Source of the DNA: Syntrophaceae bacterium
Lineage (GTDB): Bacteria; Desulfobacterota; Syntrophia; Syntrophales; Smithellaceae
DNA: 64,000 bases
Direction: 5' to 3'
NCBI GenBank assembly: GCA_018056765.1
Contig: JAGPFA010000012.1
Location: 1-64,000, forward strand
Positions 1-8,294 of the stretch are shown piece after piece. A program made the position numbers and the translations under genes. Each line of letters begins with the position of its first letter. Position 1 is the stretch's first letter. The notes under the pieces were generated by a model, which was given only the letters and a program-made list of their open reading frames with translations, was not told where the DNA came from and ran no database searches.

Positions 1-1076
1 TCGAAGAAAAAGGCGCCACCAGAAAGCTGGTTTTCTCCGGCGACATCGGCCGCCCCGATCAGCTTTTGATGAAAAACCCAAGCGCAGTGCGCCAGGCGGA
101 TTATCTGTTTATGGAGTCGACTTACGGTAACCGCAACCACAAAGGAGAAAGTGAAAGTCTTGACGAACTGGCCGAGGCGATAGCTTACAGCTATCAAAAC
201 GGGGAAAAGGTGATCATCCCCGCTTTCGCCGTCGAAAGAACTCAGGAAATTCTTTATTCGCTGCGCCTTTTGCTAAGCAGCGGCCGACTACCCGCCGACA
301 TGCCTGTTTATCTGGACAGCCCGCTCGCCATCAAAGCTACGGAAATTTTCCGGCGTTATCACGACTACCTCGATACCGAGACACAGCAGTTGATTAAAAA
401 AGGCCAGGACCCGCTTAAACTTCCCAATCTGAAGATGTCCGTCTCGACGGAGGATTCCATCCGCATAAACGAAACCAGAGAACCGGCCATCGTCATTTCG
501 GGAAGCGGCATGGCCAATGCCGGCCGCGTCAGGCACCATCTGCGCCATAACCTGTGGCGGCAAGGCGCAGCAATTGTTTTCGTGGGATTTCAGGCACAGG
601 GGACACCGGGGCGGAAAATCGTGGACGGGGCAAAAAAAATCCGCATTTTCAACGACAACGTCGCCGTGGCGGCCAGAGTGTTCACCATCAACGGTTTTTC
701 CGCGCACGCCGGACGCGATCAGCTTTTGGCCTGGCTGGAAAATTTTCAAAACAGCCGGATGGAAGTGTTTCTGCTGCACGGTGAGGAATCGGCGCAAGAT
801 CACCTGGCCGCTGTGATCCGTGACAAATTCGGTCTGGATGTGTCAGCGCCCGAGTATCTGGAGGAAATCATCCTGGGGGAAAAAACAGGAAGGGAAAAAA
901 TCAGACGGCCTGCGCCGGCACCGGCCGATGAGTTCGACAGGCGCCTGGGTGACTTAAGAACGATTCTGGATGAAGCCGACGGAAGCCTTGAAAAGTTGCG
1001 CGCGCTTCCCGCAGACGAGCGGGCCGCACTGGCCAGGTTACTAAATGATGCTGCCCGCCACCTTGATGAGGCATAA
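1..1076 (+). CDS. MBL-fold / beta-CASP RNA-specificity metallohydrolase (5' truncated)
   Basis: The frame is open from base 3, so the N-terminus and the main metal-binding HxHxDH motif lie outside the window. What remains is the beta-CASP region (FSGDIGR, then FMESTYGNRNH, FAVERTQEIL, SGSGMANAGR) and the C-terminal RNA-specificity part with FSAHAGRDQLLAWL and LLHGEE. This matches the COG1236 family (Ysh1/CPSF-like exo/endoribonucleases of bacteria), expected to act on RNA in the cytoplasm with two zinc ions. A polar tail of about 60 residues follows residue 270. It stands alone: its stop is followed within 4 bases by a dispersed repeat. Family call is firm; the RNA substrate is unknown. Confidence 0.85.
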   Translation, partial: EEKGATRKLVFSGDIGRPDQLLMKNPSAVRQADYLFMESTYGNRNHKGESESLDELAEAIAYSYQNGEKVIIPAFAVERTQEILYSLRLLLSSGRLPADMPVYLDSPLAIKATEIFRRYHDYLDTETQQLIKKGQDPLKLPNLKMSVSTEDSIRINETREPAIVISGSGMANAGRVRHHLRHNLWRQGAAIVFVGFQAQGTPGRKIVDGAKKIRIFNDNVAVAARVFTINGFSAHAGRDQLLAWLENFQNSRMEVFLLHGEESAQDHLAAVIRDKFGLDVSAPEYLEEIILGEKTGREKIRRPAPAPADEFDRRLGDLRTILDEADGSLEKLRALPADERAALARLLNDAARHLDEA

Positions 1077-1080
1077 AATT

Positions 1081-1161
1081 AATAGCGACCCACTCCACGG
1101 GGTGGAGCTTTGATTCGGGCTGACTTGCTGATCCAGAGATTAGGTTGAAGTTGGTAAGAAG
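1081..1161 (+). repeat. 81-bp hairpin-bearing dispersed repeat, copy 1
   Basis: It begins 4 bases after the preceding stop codon. It contains the near-palindrome CTCCACGGGGTGGAG, then a GGGCTGACTTGCT block and a GTTGAAGTT block. It aligns without gaps over 81 bases with 14531-14611, and over about 79 bases with 26921-26999. Inverted partial copies occur at 29361-29412 and 30042-30067. No transposase is nearby. Confidence 0.7.
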
Positions 1162-1600
1162 AGGATCGGAGGGTTGGAGGATAAAGGCTAAAGGATGAGA
1201 GTTTTGCCAAATCCTGCGCAATCGTCAACATAGTCATACCGGCGAAGGCCGGTATCCAGAACAGCATGAGTAAATGGCTCGTGGTCAACGGCAACGTATT
1301 AAAAACCCCGCTCGCCCTGAGACCGTCGAAGCCTGACCGTTCATGCTTCGACAGGCTCAGCATGAACGGTCAGTGGAGAACTCATCACGAACGGCTAATA
1401 AAGCCCGGCATGAACGGTTAATAAAGCGCGAAGCGCACCGCTTCGTGTCCTCCGTTCACCCTGAGCTTGTCGAAGGGCGGCGGAGGTGGCCTGCTTTAGC
1501 AGGCCGGAGGTGGATGTTTTTTACATTAGAAACAGCGGCTTGAAATTGTCTTCTGTCTCCTGCCTCCTCGTTTTTCCTCCCCTTGTCTCCCGCGGGCCAT
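1162..1600. repeat. Intergenic repeat mosaic
   Basis: No gene is visible here. In order: a short heptamer run (GGATAAA GGCTAAA) near 1178; a REP-like palindrome around CGGCGAAGGCCGG at 1233-1260; a perfect inverted repeat with 15-bp arms at 1333-1347 and 1359-1373 around CTTCGACAGGCTC; an inverted CTGAGCTTGTCGAAGG element at about 1460-1477; and a truncated copy of the 145-bp repeat (1505-1560) ending in GTCTTCT-type heptamers. Most of these pieces recur near 5.0, 26.3 and 29.5-30.0 kb. Confidence 0.7.
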
Positions 1601-1633
1601 GCGCAGGCCGCCGGTCAGTAATTTTTATAATCG

Positions 1634-3466
1634 CTAGAAACGGTATTTTCCGGCCTTGATATTGCTCAGGATCTCCTGATTCAATATCTCGTATTTGCCG
1701 CCATCCGGCAGAAGGACATAAAGGTCCGGCCCTGCCAAAGCTGGATCGTAGCCCTCGTTTTTGAGGCTTGTTTTCTTGATCTTGTGCGTGGCCGTCCATT
1801 CAAAGTCGGCAACAAAACGCACAAACAGGGGCACTGCGTATTTCGGCAGAACTTTTCTTAAATGGTCCGCCAGCCCGTCGAGGTCAAACGATTCCTTAGT
1901 GTCACGTACAATGGCCGCCATGCCTGCCTTGCCGTCGGAACCCGGCATGGTGACACCGAAAACAGCCGATGATGAAACACCGGGATAGGCGTCGATGGCT
2001 TTTTCCACTTCCTGCGTGGCGACATTCTCACCCTTCCAGCGGAAGGTGTCTCCGAGGCGGTCGGCAAACTGCGCGTGACCGAAACCCATGTTTTTGAGCA
2101 TGTCGCCTGTGTTGAACCACATATCGCCTTTTTTGAAAACATCGCGGAAGATTTTTTCCTGCGTTTTTTTCTTGTCCGAATAACCGGCAAAAGGCGTTTT
2201 TTCGGATATTTCCATAATCAGCAGGCCTGCCTTGCCTTTGCCGACCTTTTTCATAAACCCGCGCCCGTCTCTTACCGGCGCATCATTTTCCGTATCGTAT
2301 TCCACCATCGCAAAAGGCGTGACGCTGGTACCCACGCTGTAGTTGATATTCAGAAAGTTGGTAAAAACGCCCACTCCTTCAGCCGCTCCGTAAAACTCGT
2401 AGATTTTCTTGATACCGAAGCGTTTTTTAAACGGCATCCAGATGTCCGGCCGCAGGCCGTTACCGCAGATGTATTTGAGGGTCGTCTGATGGTCGTCGGG
2501 GCGTGCGGGCGTGGCCATCAGGTAACGGCAAACCTCGCCCACGTATATAAAGTGGGTCGCGCCGAAGGCGCGCACATCGTCAAGAAATTTGCTGGCGCTG
2601 AATTTTCTGCGCAGCGCCACGGCCGCTCCGTTATACAGGGCAGGCGGCCAGCCTACGGTAATCGCATTGGTGTGAAAAAAAGGCAGGGGAATATAGATCG
2701 TGTCCGTCGGTTTCACCGGCATGACGAATTTCCCGAACCAGAACATGGCCGAAAGCGCCCGCTTGTTGATGATGACCGCCGCTTTGGGCAGGCCGCCGGT
2801 GGTGCCGGAGGTGTAAACATAGGCCATGGTGTCTTTCAAGGTAACGCCTTTTGTCGTAGGCGGGTTTTCCCTGCTTTGCCGTTCAAGCTCGGCGGTGATG
2901 TCCGCAAGGCCTGTGTCGGTCTTTTCTCCCGTGTCTTTCACCGTCACCGCCACGGAGTCGGAAAGGTCGATGCCGGCGCGGGCTTCGTTGAAGAAATCGC
3001 AGCACTCCTGGCCGATAATCACTACCTTTCCTCTGTTGAGGTTGAAGCTGTGCGCCAGAGAATCTCCGCGCTGATTCGTATTGATGAGCGAGGCGATGGC
3101 GCCGACTTTGGAGCAGCCGCAGTAGGCGGCCAGCAGGTCGGGACGGTTTTCGAAGCAAAGCGTGACCACGTCGCCGCGGTGCACGCCTTTGGCAATCAGA
3201 AAATGGGCATACTGGTTAGCCCTTTCATTGAGCTCGCGGTAAGTGAGGGAACCATCCGGTGATTTTACGGCCGGATTATCCGGGTAGAGCCCGGCGATGC
3301 GCTCGAGCTCCAGCCCCCACGAGTTGGGAGTGTTGCCTCCGATACTTCTGAGGCCCTTGACGAGGTTGAAAACCATCGAAGGCAGGCGCGGCAGTATCTG
3401 AAGAGCTTTAATGACGAATTCCGATGAGGAAACGGTTGCGGGAATTTTTAGTGGTTGAGTTTGCAT
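1634..3466 (-). CDS. Long-chain acyl-CoA synthetase, FATP/very-long-chain type (AMP-forming)
   Basis: A 610-residue ANL-superfamily enzyme that activates fatty acids to acyl-CoA with ATP. The AMP-binding P-loop-like motif YTSGTTGGLPK lies at about 218-228, with FYGAAEG as the adenine motif and FNTGDML and DRLGDTFRWKGENV before the C-terminal domain. The ending GYDPALAGPDLYVL...GKYRF is typical of the FATP/SLC27-like subfamily rather than FadD. The N-terminal segment (30-45) is hydrophobic and may contact the membrane. It fits a fatty-acid-degrading anaerobe that also encodes acyl-CoA dehydrogenase and ETF at 35.8-38.8 kb. Transcribed alone; flanked by repeats on both sides. Confidence 0.9.
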   Translation of the reverse strand: MQTQPLKIPATVSSSEFVIKALQILPRLPSMVFNLVKGLRSIGGNTPNSWGLELERIAGLYPDNPAVKSPDGSLTYRELNERANQYAHFLIAKGVHRGDVVTLCFENRPDLLAAYCGCSKVGAIASLINTNQRGDSLAHSFNLNRGKVVIIGQECCDFFNEARAGIDLSDSVAVTVKDTGEKTDTGLADITAELERQSRENPPTTKGVTLKDTMAYVYTSGTTGGLPKAAVIINKRALSAMFWFGKFVMPVKPTDTIYIPLPFFHTNAITVGWPPALYNGAAVALRRKFSASKFLDDVRAFGATHFIYVGEVCRYLMATPARPDDHQTTLKYICGNGLRPDIWMPFKKRFGIKKIYEFYGAAEGVGVFTNFLNINYSVGTSVTPFAMVEYDTENDAPVRDGRGFMKKVGKGKAGLLIMEISEKTPFAGYSDKKKTQEKIFRDVFKKGDMWFNTGDMLKNMGFGHAQFADRLGDTFRWKGENVATQEVEKAIDAYPGVSSSAVFGVTMPGSDGKAGMAAIVRDTKESFDLDGLADHLRKVLPKYAVPLFVRFVADFEWTATHKIKKTSLKNEGYDPALAGPDLYVLLPDGGKYEILNQEILSNIKAGKYRF

Positions 3467-3863
3467 AGTTTCAATCCTGATTAGTTAGAGGTTGTCCATT
3501 GAAATAACATTTTAAAACGCATCTTCGGCGAACAGCGGACTCATTGTAAACAAACAGGGGCAAACCGTCAACAAAATGTTCTACAACCCAAGCCTGTGCC
3601 GCCTGGCGAATGGTGGATAGTGGATGGTTGATGATGACCCTCTTTGGAGGGGGCCGAAGGGGAGGATGAAAACAAGCTCATGGTATAATGTGAAAAACAT
3701 CCACCCCCGGCCCTTCGGGCCACCCCCGCCAGCGTGGGGCAACATCGTCATGCCAGCCCGCGCGAAATCGGGGGGGGGCCGGTAACCAGAACAGGTTGAT
3801 GCTGAATGGTTGATAGTATCAAGCGAAGCGACGGGGGTGGAAGCACTGGAATAAGCTTGCGAC
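3467..3863. repeat. Intergenic region with repeat fragments
   Basis: No coding region is supported. It holds short fragments of the mosaic repeat family: a block at about 3682-3715 (AATGTGAAAAACATCCACC) that is the inverted form of part of the 145-bp repeat, and a degenerate REP-like element at 3747-3797 (cgtcatgccagcccgcgcg and a ggccggtaaccagaac tail). The start side next to 3466 must carry the promoter of the acyl-CoA synthetase, but no good consensus is seen. Confidence 0.5.
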
Positions 3864-4685
3864 TCACCTGAAGTTCAGCTTTGCCGCGTCCCTGGCCGGT
3901 ATACGCCTGTATCGGTAGCGGGGATAACCCAGCATGACCGCTCCGTAGCAACGATGCCCGGCCGGCAGGTCAAGCGTCCTGATGAGCGGCTCATGGGCAT
4001 TGGCCGCCGCGGTGAAATAACCTGCCCAGCAGGTGCCCAGCCCCCCGGCAAATGCGTAAAGCTCCAGATAGGCCAGAGCATGGGCACAATTCGCCTCGGG
4101 AAAGGACACCGCCGACGGGCTGTGCGCCACTACCAGATGCGGCGCACCACGCATGATCCGATCCACGCCTGAGTCCCAGACATGAATGATGCGCCGGTAG
4201 CGGTCGGCCGCATCATCCGGAACCAGCGGAAGCATCTGCTTTAAGAAATCGATCACCATGGCGGCAAGCTTTTGTACTTCGTCCGGATCATGAAATACCA
4301 TCCAGTGTACCTGCTGCATGTTGCTGGCCGTCGGAGCGTAACGTACCACCTCGAGCAAATCCGAGATAACCTTGCGGGGAACGGTTTTTTTCTTATAGGA
4401 GCGCACAGAGCGTCTCGCCTGCAGAAGATGCTTCAGGGAGGGGGCATCCGGAAGAAGATTTTGGTCAAGCGTTGTGCAGACGTCGGGCGGCATGGTGTTG
4501 AGGATAAACGCGCCGTGCGGGCAGACCGCCACGCAATGTCCGCAGTCAATGCAGTATGCTTCACCTCCGTCCAGAAGCTCGGGAAACGATTTTTTATCTT
4601 TCCAAACGATAATTTGCGACGGACATGCGGCGGCGCAAATTCCATCCTTTTTACATTTCGTGCGGTCGATTGTAAAAAGCGTCAT
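3864..4685 (-). CDS. Nitroreductase family protein with N-terminal 2[4Fe-4S] ferredoxin domain
   Basis: 273 residues. Residues 1-60 form a bacterial ferredoxin-type domain with two cluster motifs (CKKDGICAAACP and CIDCGHCVAVCP). Residues from about 85 on are a nitroreductase fold, starting with RRSVRSYKKKTVP (FMN phosphate contact) and continuing through APTASNMQ and the GLGTCWAGYF segment. Such fusions are common in anaerobes and probably pass electrons from ferredoxin-like donors to FMN; the acceptor cannot be read from sequence. ATG start follows a GGGAGAAGCAAA ribosome site. No operon partner. Confidence 0.88.
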   Translation of the reverse strand: MTLFTIDRTKCKKDGICAAACPSQIIVWKDKKSFPELLDGGEAYCIDCGHCVAVCPHGAFILNTMPPDVCTTLDQNLLPDAPSLKHLLQARRSVRSYKKKTVPRKVISDLLEVVRYAPTASNMQQVHWMVFHDPDEVQKLAAMVIDFLKQMLPLVPDDAADRYRRIIHVWDSGVDRIMRGAPHLVVAHSPSAVSFPEANCAHALAYLELYAFAGGLGTCWAGYFTAAANAHEPLIRTLDLPAGHRCYGAVMLGYPRYRYRRIPARDAAKLNFR

Positions 4686-4800
4686 TTTGCTTCTCCCTTA
4701 TGTGAAATGGCCGCGGCCCATCATCTTGGCGGCACTCCGGCCATTGATAGCCTACCTGCTTGTTTTGGGCAACTTCCATTTATTGCGGACGGTAGCTAAG

Positions 4801-4905
4801 GGATAAAGGGCAAAGGCCAGAGGCTAGTGGCTAAAGGCTAAAGGCCAGAGGCTAAAGGCTAAAGGTTAAAGGCTAAAGGCTAAAGGCCAGAGGCTAAAGG
4901 TTAAA
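4801..4905 (+). repeat. Heptamer tandem array (GGCTAAA)n
   Basis: Fifteen 7-bp units in unbroken register, mostly GGCTAAA with variants GGCCAGA, GGTTAAA, GGATAAA and GGCTAGT. The inverse (TTTATCC, TTTGGCC) forms arrays at 26638-26672 and 30000-30034. It resembles in style the heptanucleotide STRR arrays known from cyanobacteria. Non-coding. It is followed at 4909-4935 by a CTTCGACAGGCTCAGCATGAACGG element. Confidence 0.85.
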
Positions 4906-5000
4906 GGATGCTTCGACAGGCTCAGCATGAACGGCTAATTGACCCTACTTTAGGAAAAGATGGATCTCATCCGCTCGCCCTGAGCTTGTCGAAGGGCGGC

Positions 5001-5145
5001 GGAGGTGGATGTTCTTCACATTAGAGACAGCGGCTTGAAATTGTCTTCTGTCTTCTGTCTTCTGTCTCCTCTTTTTCCATCCTCCCCCTGACCCCCTCCG
5101 AAGGGGGACACAAGCCGATAGCGCGTAGCTAGTGGCTAAAGTCTA
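5001..5145 (+). repeat. 145-bp repeat, inverted partner of 26356-26500
   Basis: It runs from GGAGGTGGATGTT through ATTAGAGACAGCGGCTTGAAA, three GTCTTCT heptamers, and CCCCCTGACCCCCTCCGAAGGGGG to GCTAGTGGCTAAAGTCTA. The reverse complement of 26356-26500 matches over the same length with only a few differences by eye. A truncated third copy lies at about 1505-1560. No ORF with family similarity is inside. Confidence 0.8.
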
Positions 5146-5149
5146 GCTG

Positions 5150-5177
5150 TTGTGATATATATAATTTTATTTATAAT
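5150..5177 (+). promoter_or_regulatory. Candidate sigma-70 promoter of the helicase gene
   Basis: TTGTGA, 16-bp spacer, TATAAT, 27 bases before the start codon at 5204. The -10 is a perfect consensus and the -35 matches 4 of 6. It lies exactly at the edge of the 145-bp repeat, in an AT-rich stretch. Confidence 0.4.
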
Positions 5178-5203
5178 GCCGGAAACTGACGGGAAAGCGG
5201 ATT

Positions 5204-7582
5204 ATGGCCAGGCTGACACTTGAAGAATGGATCGCGCGGATCAAAAAAAATAAGAGCTTTAACGCCAACGCGGCCGCGCTGGTAGAGATACCCGCGAAAA
5301 GCGGTGATTTCGAGGAATATCCCGCATGGGTAAACCAAAAACTCCGCGAGGTGCTCGCCCGGCGCGGTATGGAGCGGCTTTACAGGCATCAGGCGCAGGC
5401 GGTGCGCTTTATCCGCAACGGGCAGGATGTGGTGCTGGTGACTCCTACCGCCAGCGGCAAGACGCTGTGCTATAATCTGCCGGTGCTGCAAAGTATTCTC
5501 GATGAACCGCAAACGCGCGCTTTATACATTTTCCCGACCAAAGCGCTGGCGCAGGATCAAATGCACGAGGCGCACAGCCTGATCACGGAGCTGGGCGCCG
5601 ACATCAAAACTTTTACCTACGACGGTGACACACCCGACGATGCGCGGCAGGCGATCCGCAGGCAGGGGCATATTGTGGTCACCAATCCGGATATGCTGCA
5701 TGCGGGCATTTTGCCGCATCATACGAAATGGCAAAAGCTCTTTACGAACCTCCGGTACGTCGTGATTGACGAGCTGCATGTTTATCGCGGCATTTTCGGC
5801 TCTCATTTCGCCAACGTCATCCGGCGGCTAGTCCGCATCTGCCGCTTCTACGGCGCAAATCCCGTCTTTGTGTGCTGTTCTGCAACAGTGGCCAATCCCC
5901 GTGAGCATGCCGAAAGAATACTGGAGCGGCCGGTGGCGCTTTTGGACAAAAGCGGCGCCCCCGCCGCGGCCAAAACCTTTATTCTGTATAATCCGCCCAT
6001 TGTGAACCGGGAGCTGGGCATCCGCCAAAGCGCCATGACACCGGCGCGCAAGATCGCCGTAGATCTGATCAACAATCATATTCAGACGATCGTTTTTGCC
6101 ACAAGCAGGTTGAATGTAGAAGTGCTGACAAAATACCTGAAAGATAAATTTAATAAATCCAAACCGCTCGATGACCATTTTGTCACCGGCTACCGAGGCG
6201 GCTACCTGCCGAATTTGCGCCGTGAAATAGAAAGCGGCCTGCGCTCACGCGAGGTGATGGGGGTCATCAGCACCAATGCGCTGGAGCTTGGTATCGATAT
6301 CGGCAATCTGGAGGCCTGCATCATGGCAGGCTACCCCGGCTCGATCGCCAGCACCTGGCAGCAGGCGGGGCGCGCGGGCCGGAGATCCGGCCATTCGCTG
6401 GCGATTCTCATCGGCCGGAGCAATCCGCTGGATCAGTTTATCATGGAAAATCCCGAATATTTTTTCGCGCGGTCGCCTGAGCACTGCCGCATCAATCCCG
6501 ACAATCTCCTCATCCTTCTGCACCATATCAAAAGCGCGGCTTTTGAGCTGCCGTTTGAAAAAGGAGAACAATTCGGCGGCGAGCCACTGGAAGAGTTCCT
6601 GCTGTATCTGGAAGAAAAAGGCGTGCTGCACCGTGTGGCCGATCGCTGGCACTGGACGGCGGAGAGTTATCCCGCCGACGAAGTCAGCCTGCGCGCTATT
6701 AATCCCGAAAATGTTGTGGTAGTCGATACCACCGACAAGGCCAATCATAAGGTCATCGCCGAGGTGGACTGGGACAGCGCCTTTACTGCGGTACATGACG
6801 AGGCTATCTATCTTTTGGCCTCGGAGCAGTATCATGTGGACAAGCTTGATCTGGAGCGCAAAAAAGCCTACGTCAGACGGGTCGATACCGATTATTACAC
6901 AGACGCCATGACCTACACCAATGTGCGCGTGATCGACTCGTTCGAAAGCCTGCAAGCCAACGGCGTGATTGTCGAGCACGGTGAGGTGCAGGTGGCACGC
7001 AAAGTAGTGGGCTTCAAGAAGATCAAGTTCTACACCGGCGAAAACCTGGGCTATGGCGATGTCAATTTACCGCAAAAGGACATGCACACCACCTCTTACT
7101 GGTTCACTATCCCCCGCGACCGGTTGCGCAAGCTCGATTGTACGCCGGCGGAGGTGATCGACGGGCTCTCGGCGCTGGCCTATACGCTCCAGCACCTGGC
7201 AGCCATGTTTTTGATGGCCGATACGCACGACATCGACCGGGCGCTGGGCGACAAGTCCGGCCAGTGGTTTGTCAGCCGTGACAAGGGCGGACGCGTGATT
7301 ACTTCTTTTGCTGACGGCCGGCCGCAGACGGCGGACGGGGCGCGCATCGATGAATTCGATCCGACAATTTTCATTTTTGATTCCTATCCGGGGGGCATCG
7401 GTTTTTCACAACTTCTCTACAATGAACACTCTGATCTGCTGGCCGCGGCCAAAAGTCTGATTGCCAGGTGTCCCTGCGCGTGGGGTTGTCCATCGTGCGT
7501 CGGCCCGACGCTGGAAGTCGGCAAATCGGCCAAAGAGATTGTGCCGAAAATAATTGAACTGGTTTTAAAAGGACAAGTGTGA
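5204..7582 (+). CDS. mrfA: DEAD/DEAH-box helicase with C-terminal four-cysteine domain, MrfA (YprA)-like
   Basis: 792 residues, close to the roughly 750 of B. subtilis YprA. Motif I PTASGKT at 81-87, Walker B IDELH, motif III SATVANP, a helicase C domain with TNALELGIDIGNLEA and QQAGRAGRRSG, then a DUF1998-type C-terminus carrying CPCAWGCPSC at 756-765 (four Cys, zinc or metal site). In B. subtilis MrfA works with the exonuclease MrfB in a UvrABC-independent repair pathway for mitomycin damage. The next conserved gene here (8295) is MrfB-like, which supports the assignment. A GIY-YIG nuclease gene and repeats lie between them. Confidence 0.85.
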   Translation: MARLTLEEWIARIKKNKSFNANAAALVEIPAKSGDFEEYPAWVNQKLREVLARRGMERLYRHQAQAVRFIRNGQDVVLVTPTASGKTLCYNLPVLQSILDEPQTRALYIFPTKALAQDQMHEAHSLITELGADIKTFTYDGDTPDDARQAIRRQGHIVVTNPDMLHAGILPHHTKWQKLFTNLRYVVIDELHVYRGIFGSHFANVIRRLVRICRFYGANPVFVCCSATVANPREHAERILERPVALLDKSGAPAAAKTFILYNPPIVNRELGIRQSAMTPARKIAVDLINNHIQTIVFATSRLNVEVLTKYLKDKFNKSKPLDDHFVTGYRGGYLPNLRREIESGLRSREVMGVISTNALELGIDIGNLEACIMAGYPGSIASTWQQAGRAGRRSGHSLAILIGRSNPLDQFIMENPEYFFARSPEHCRINPDNLLILLHHIKSAAFELPFEKGEQFGGEPLEEFLLYLEEKGVLHRVADRWHWTAESYPADEVSLRAINPENVVVVDTTDKANHKVIAEVDWDSAFTAVHDEAIYLLASEQYHVDKLDLERKKAYVRRVDTDYYTDAMTYTNVRVIDSFESLQANGVIVEHGEVQVARKVVGFKKIKFYTGENLGYGDVNLPQKDMHTTSYWFTIPRDRLRKLDCTPAEVIDGLSALAYTLQHLAAMFLMADTHDIDRALGDKSGQWFVSRDKGGRVITSFADGRPQTADGARIDEFDPTIFIFDSYPGGIGFSQLLYNEHSDLLAAAKSLIARCPCAWGCPSCVGPTLEVGKSAKEIVPKIIELVLKGQV

Positions 7583-7612
7583 CGAGTTATAATCAATGAG
7601 TTGTCTGTTTTT

Positions 7613-7845
7613 GTCTTCCCGGCGAAGGCCGGGAACCAGGAGAATAATGTCTGGATATCGGCCCGCCGATTTCGCGCGGGCAGGCCTGCGCCGGTATGAC
7701 GAACATTTGACCCGACAACCAGACGTCTTCCCGGCGAAAGCCGGGAACCAGGAGAAAAATGCCTGGATACAGGCCCGCCGGTATGACAAACATTTGCCCC
7801 GGCAACCAGACGTCTTCCCGGCGAAGGCCGGGAACCAGGAGAAAA
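7613..7845 (+). repeat. REP-like repeat cluster upstream of GIY-YIG gene
   Basis: Three copies of GTCTTCCCGGCGAAGGCCGG followed by GAACCAGGAGAA start at 7613, 7725 and 7812. They alternate with copies of CTGGATA(C)-type sequence and CCGCCGGTATGACRAACATTTG. Each contains the palindromic core CCGGCGAARGCCGG. The last copy ends in AGGAG at 7837-7841, which is the Shine-Dalgarno of the gene starting at 7850. A further copy follows that gene. Confidence 0.85.
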
Positions 7846-7849
7846 ATAA

Positions 7850-8140
7850 ATGAAAAAACAACCTGCAGTTTATATCCTGGCAAGCAAAAAGAATGGCACA
7901 CTTTATACCGGTGTGACATCAGATCTCATCAAAAGAATATGGGAACATAAAAATGATTTGGTAGAGGGATTTTCGAAACGTTATGGTGTTCATGATCTTG
8001 TTTGGTATGAACTCCATGCTGATATGACTTCAGCAATTGAAAAAGAAAAGAATATTAAAGAGTGGAAGCGCAAGTGGAAATTGAATCTCATCGAGAAAAG
8101 TAATCCTGATTGGCGGGATCTCTATGATGACATTATTTAA
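7850..8140 (+). CDS. Small GIY-YIG nuclease family protein
   Basis: 96 residues: a single GIY-YIG catalytic fold of the YhbQ/UPF0213 type. The two signature strands are VYILASK (Tyr8) and LYTGVTSDLIKRIWEHK (Tyr19, Gly21, conserved Arg28), and acidic residues in AIEKEKNIKEW are the likely metal-binding position. Family members are predicted single-strand or structure-specific endonucleases; cellular roles are mostly unknown. Base composition is more AT-rich than the flanking genes. The gene sits between two near-identical direct repeats (7762-7833 and 8141-8212), its ribosome site lies inside the upstream repeat and the downstream repeat begins right after its stop. Together these suggest gene plus repeats arrived as a unit. 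Confidence 0.88.
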   Translation: MKKQPAVYILASKKNGTLYTGVTSDLIKRIWEHKNDLVEGFSKRYGVHDLVWYELHADMTSAIEKEKNIKEWKRKWKLNLIEKSNPDWRDLYDDII

Positions 8141-8214
8141 CTGGATACCGGCCTGCGCCGGTATGACGAATATTTGCCCCGGCAACCAGACGTCTTCCCG
8201 GCGAAGGCCGGAAT
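8141..8214 (+). repeat. REP-like direct repeat downstream of GIY-YIG gene
   Basis: It starts at the base after the stop codon of the GIY-YIG gene (CTGGATACCGGCC) and ends in CAGACGTCTTCCCGGCGAAGGCCGG. It repeats 7762-7833 with few differences, so the nuclease gene is flanked by direct repeats of about 72 bp. Confidence 0.8.
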
Positions 8215-8294
8215 GGCAAAATGTTGAGATAAGTATGAGACGATTAATAATTTCCGGATGACCGGCACACTGAAAAGTTGTTTGATATTGAAAT

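Noticed and set aside
901..1221. Minus-strand frame including a peptide (LHPVEWVAI) shared by the 81-bp repeat copies
   Set aside because: The same peptide frame contains a stop in copy 2 (14531-14611), and third-position changes are not favoured; more likely a nucleotide-level repeat.
2075..3262. 395-codon open frame on the plus strand opposite the acyl-CoA synthetase gene
   Set aside because: Exactly antisense to a well-supported enzyme; sequence is rich in His, Arg, Gly and Phe as expected of a mirror frame in GC-rich DNA, with no known domain.
4801..5145. Possible CRISPR array
   Set aside because: Units are 7 bp with no spacers and no cas genes; a tandem minisatellite, not CRISPR.
7565..7919. 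Several overlapping open frames on both strands through the REP-like repeats
   Set aside because: They translate the repeat unit (GTRR, PAKAGNQEK and so on) in several frames; typical repeat artefacts.
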